7,348 nt of DNA. It comes from Lachnospiraceae bacterium UBA1258 (lineage in GTDB: Bacteria; Bacillota; Clostridia; Lachnospirales; Lachnospiraceae). Location: positions 206-7,553 of the forward strand of contig DBVS01000035.1 in NCBI GenBank assembly GCA_002308235.1. Direction: 5' to 3'. This document shows, one piece after another, positions 7,201 through 7,348 of the stretch. Made by a program: the position numbers and the translations under genes. The notes beneath the pieces were generated by a model. That model searched no databases and was not told where the DNA came from. It saw only the letters and a list, made by a program, of their open reading frames with translations. Position 1 is the first letter of the stretch; each line of letters begins with the position of its first letter.

Positions 7201-7348
7201 GAAGAAGGTTTGCTTCCTCGGATTCGAGTTTCTTTTCAGCGGCCTCTTTTCTGCGCTTGAATTTAACGATTCCGGCAGCCTCGTCAAAGAGCTCTCTTCT
7301 GTCTTCGGGGCGGTCCGAAAGGATCTTATCAATCTGGCCCTGTCCGAT
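4208..7348 (-). CDS. smc: Chromosome segregation/condensation ATPase Smc, 5' end cut off by window edge
   Basis: The frame is open from the right edge to the TAG at 4210-4208, giving 1046 visible residues. The GTG near 7165 is internal: upstream codons continue in frame with IGQGQIDKIL, RPEDRRELFDEAAGI and KFKRR, the conserved end of the Smc N-terminal head. With family length near 1190, about 145 residues including Walker A are missing. In visible numbering, coiled coil 1 spans about 30-365, the hinge about 366-526 (glycine-rich YGGSVKK to PGGAISGGAF), and coiled coil 2 about 530-865. The C-terminal head carries signature LSGGEK (950-955), Walker B CLLDEIEAALD with D978/E979, the D-loop, and ITHRRGTM. 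Smc with ScpA/ScpB loops and compacts DNA near the origin and helps segregate chromosomes. It precedes ftsY by 2 nt, the order known from B. subtilis (rnc-smc-ftsY). No frameshift or damage was seen. Confidence 0.97.
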   Translation of the reverse strand: MGQGQIDKILSDRPEDRRELFDEAAGIVKFKRRKEAAEKKLESEEANLLRVGDILAELEKQVGPLEKQAEVAKTFLKHRDELKSLDVNVFLLENERLKKQLDDVLEKNNIASEEYAEANASFEKIKQEYDEIEGKIEQLNEHIENSRKELTDSSVLKEKLEGEILLLKEQINSLKTSESNIKERLSEVNADKDKRVADKEAVLAEKTKNDEEVKNLNESKKEASEALSAVQEKISELTDKIEADKNAIIEELNKRATVKSQLGRFDTLKEEINIRKAELNSRILSVKSDEEKHDADIKRLQDERDRINADIENMNADLQKKDEAVEAIREEIASMDKETRDLQVSYHRDKSTLDALTNLTERYEGYGGSVKKVMEQKDSEKGIIGVVADIIKVDEKYENAIETALGGNIQNIVTDDESTAKKMINFLKKNKLGRATFLPLTSLTNPQEFKTKEVLEETGVLGMADELVHIEKKYINVAKAMLGRIVVVDNVDNALKIARKYEFSIRMVTLEGELLVPGGAISGGAFKNNSNLLGRRREIEELEKKTKEVLKQIDVLLDETEKKKSERNKMRMEIEELKASLQRKYIEQNTANINVVKAEERKREAIAGSKALAGEESEIEVKLKEIETGKVETIKSLEDSEKLEKDLNAEIEKLQEALKNERDKESDYSTELAKRDLEVNKMMQTQDFVNQNLQRIEDEISRFEIDAKELNRKLSDGEDEIKNKEHNISEIEKTLLASATSQDEMQTKLKDDIEARDALSENRKSFFTKREEISEKLSALDKEMFRLNSQKEKLEENIEAKINYMWEEYEVTLSDASSLRDETMTDLNGMKRRITQVKEAIKKLGDVNVNAIEEYKNVSERYNFLKTQHDDLIEAKKNLEDIIVDLDEAMRKQFAENFKSINAEFDKVFKEMFGGGKGTLELIEEEDILEAGIRIIAQPPGKKLQNMMQLSGGEKALTAIALLFAIQNLKPSPFCLLDEIEAALDESNVDRFAKYLHKLTKHTQFIVITHRRGTMNRADRLYGITMQEKGVSALVSVNLIDKDLDD

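Overview
The window is a stretch of Firmicutes chromosome, most likely from a Clostridia/Lachnospiraceae-type bacterium. The evidence is the housekeeping gene order smc – ftsY – (ilvA) – ylxM – ffh – rpsP, the presence of YlxM, a Gram-positive-style FtsY with a very short N-terminal region, and strong Shine-Dalgarno sites. The family-level placement is inference from gene content and protein character. No mobile element, CRISPR array, tRNA or rRNA was seen. Every gene lies on the minus strand, so transcription runs from high to low coordinates, and almost all of the window is coding.

In transcription order: 7348–4208 is the chromosome-condensation ATPase Smc. It lacks its N-terminal ~145 residues, and its frame is open to the window edge, so the gene does not start at the internal GTG near 7165. 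4205–3255 is FtsY, the SRP receptor. 3249–2032 is a medium-form threonine ammonia-lyase (IlvA/TdcB type, one C-terminal ACT domain). These three genes are separated by 2 and 5 nt and look like one translationally coupled unit. An 88-bp gap (2031–1944) follows. 1943–1602 is YlxM, the small HTH partner of SRP, and 1598–249 is Ffh, the SRP54 GTPase, separated from YlxM by one codon. After a 54-bp gap, rpsP (ribosomal protein S16) runs from 194 off the left edge.

Functionally, Ffh and FtsY are the two GTPases of co-translational membrane targeting, YlxM is their usual accessory gene, S16 is a 30S subunit protein, and Smc compacts and segregates the chromosome. The outlier is the amino-acid enzyme gene ilvA, placed between the SRP receptor and SRP itself.

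The most notable signal is in the ilvA–ylxM gap. A near-consensus sigma-A promoter (TTGACA, 17 bp, TATTAT) is interleaved with a perfect 12-bp inverted repeat. One arm lies in the -35/-10 spacer. The other overlaps the predicted start site and the ylxM ribosome binding site. It could be an operator, a hairpin that hides the Shine-Dalgarno site only in read-through mRNA, or a weak terminator that insulates ylxM-ffh from the upstream genes.
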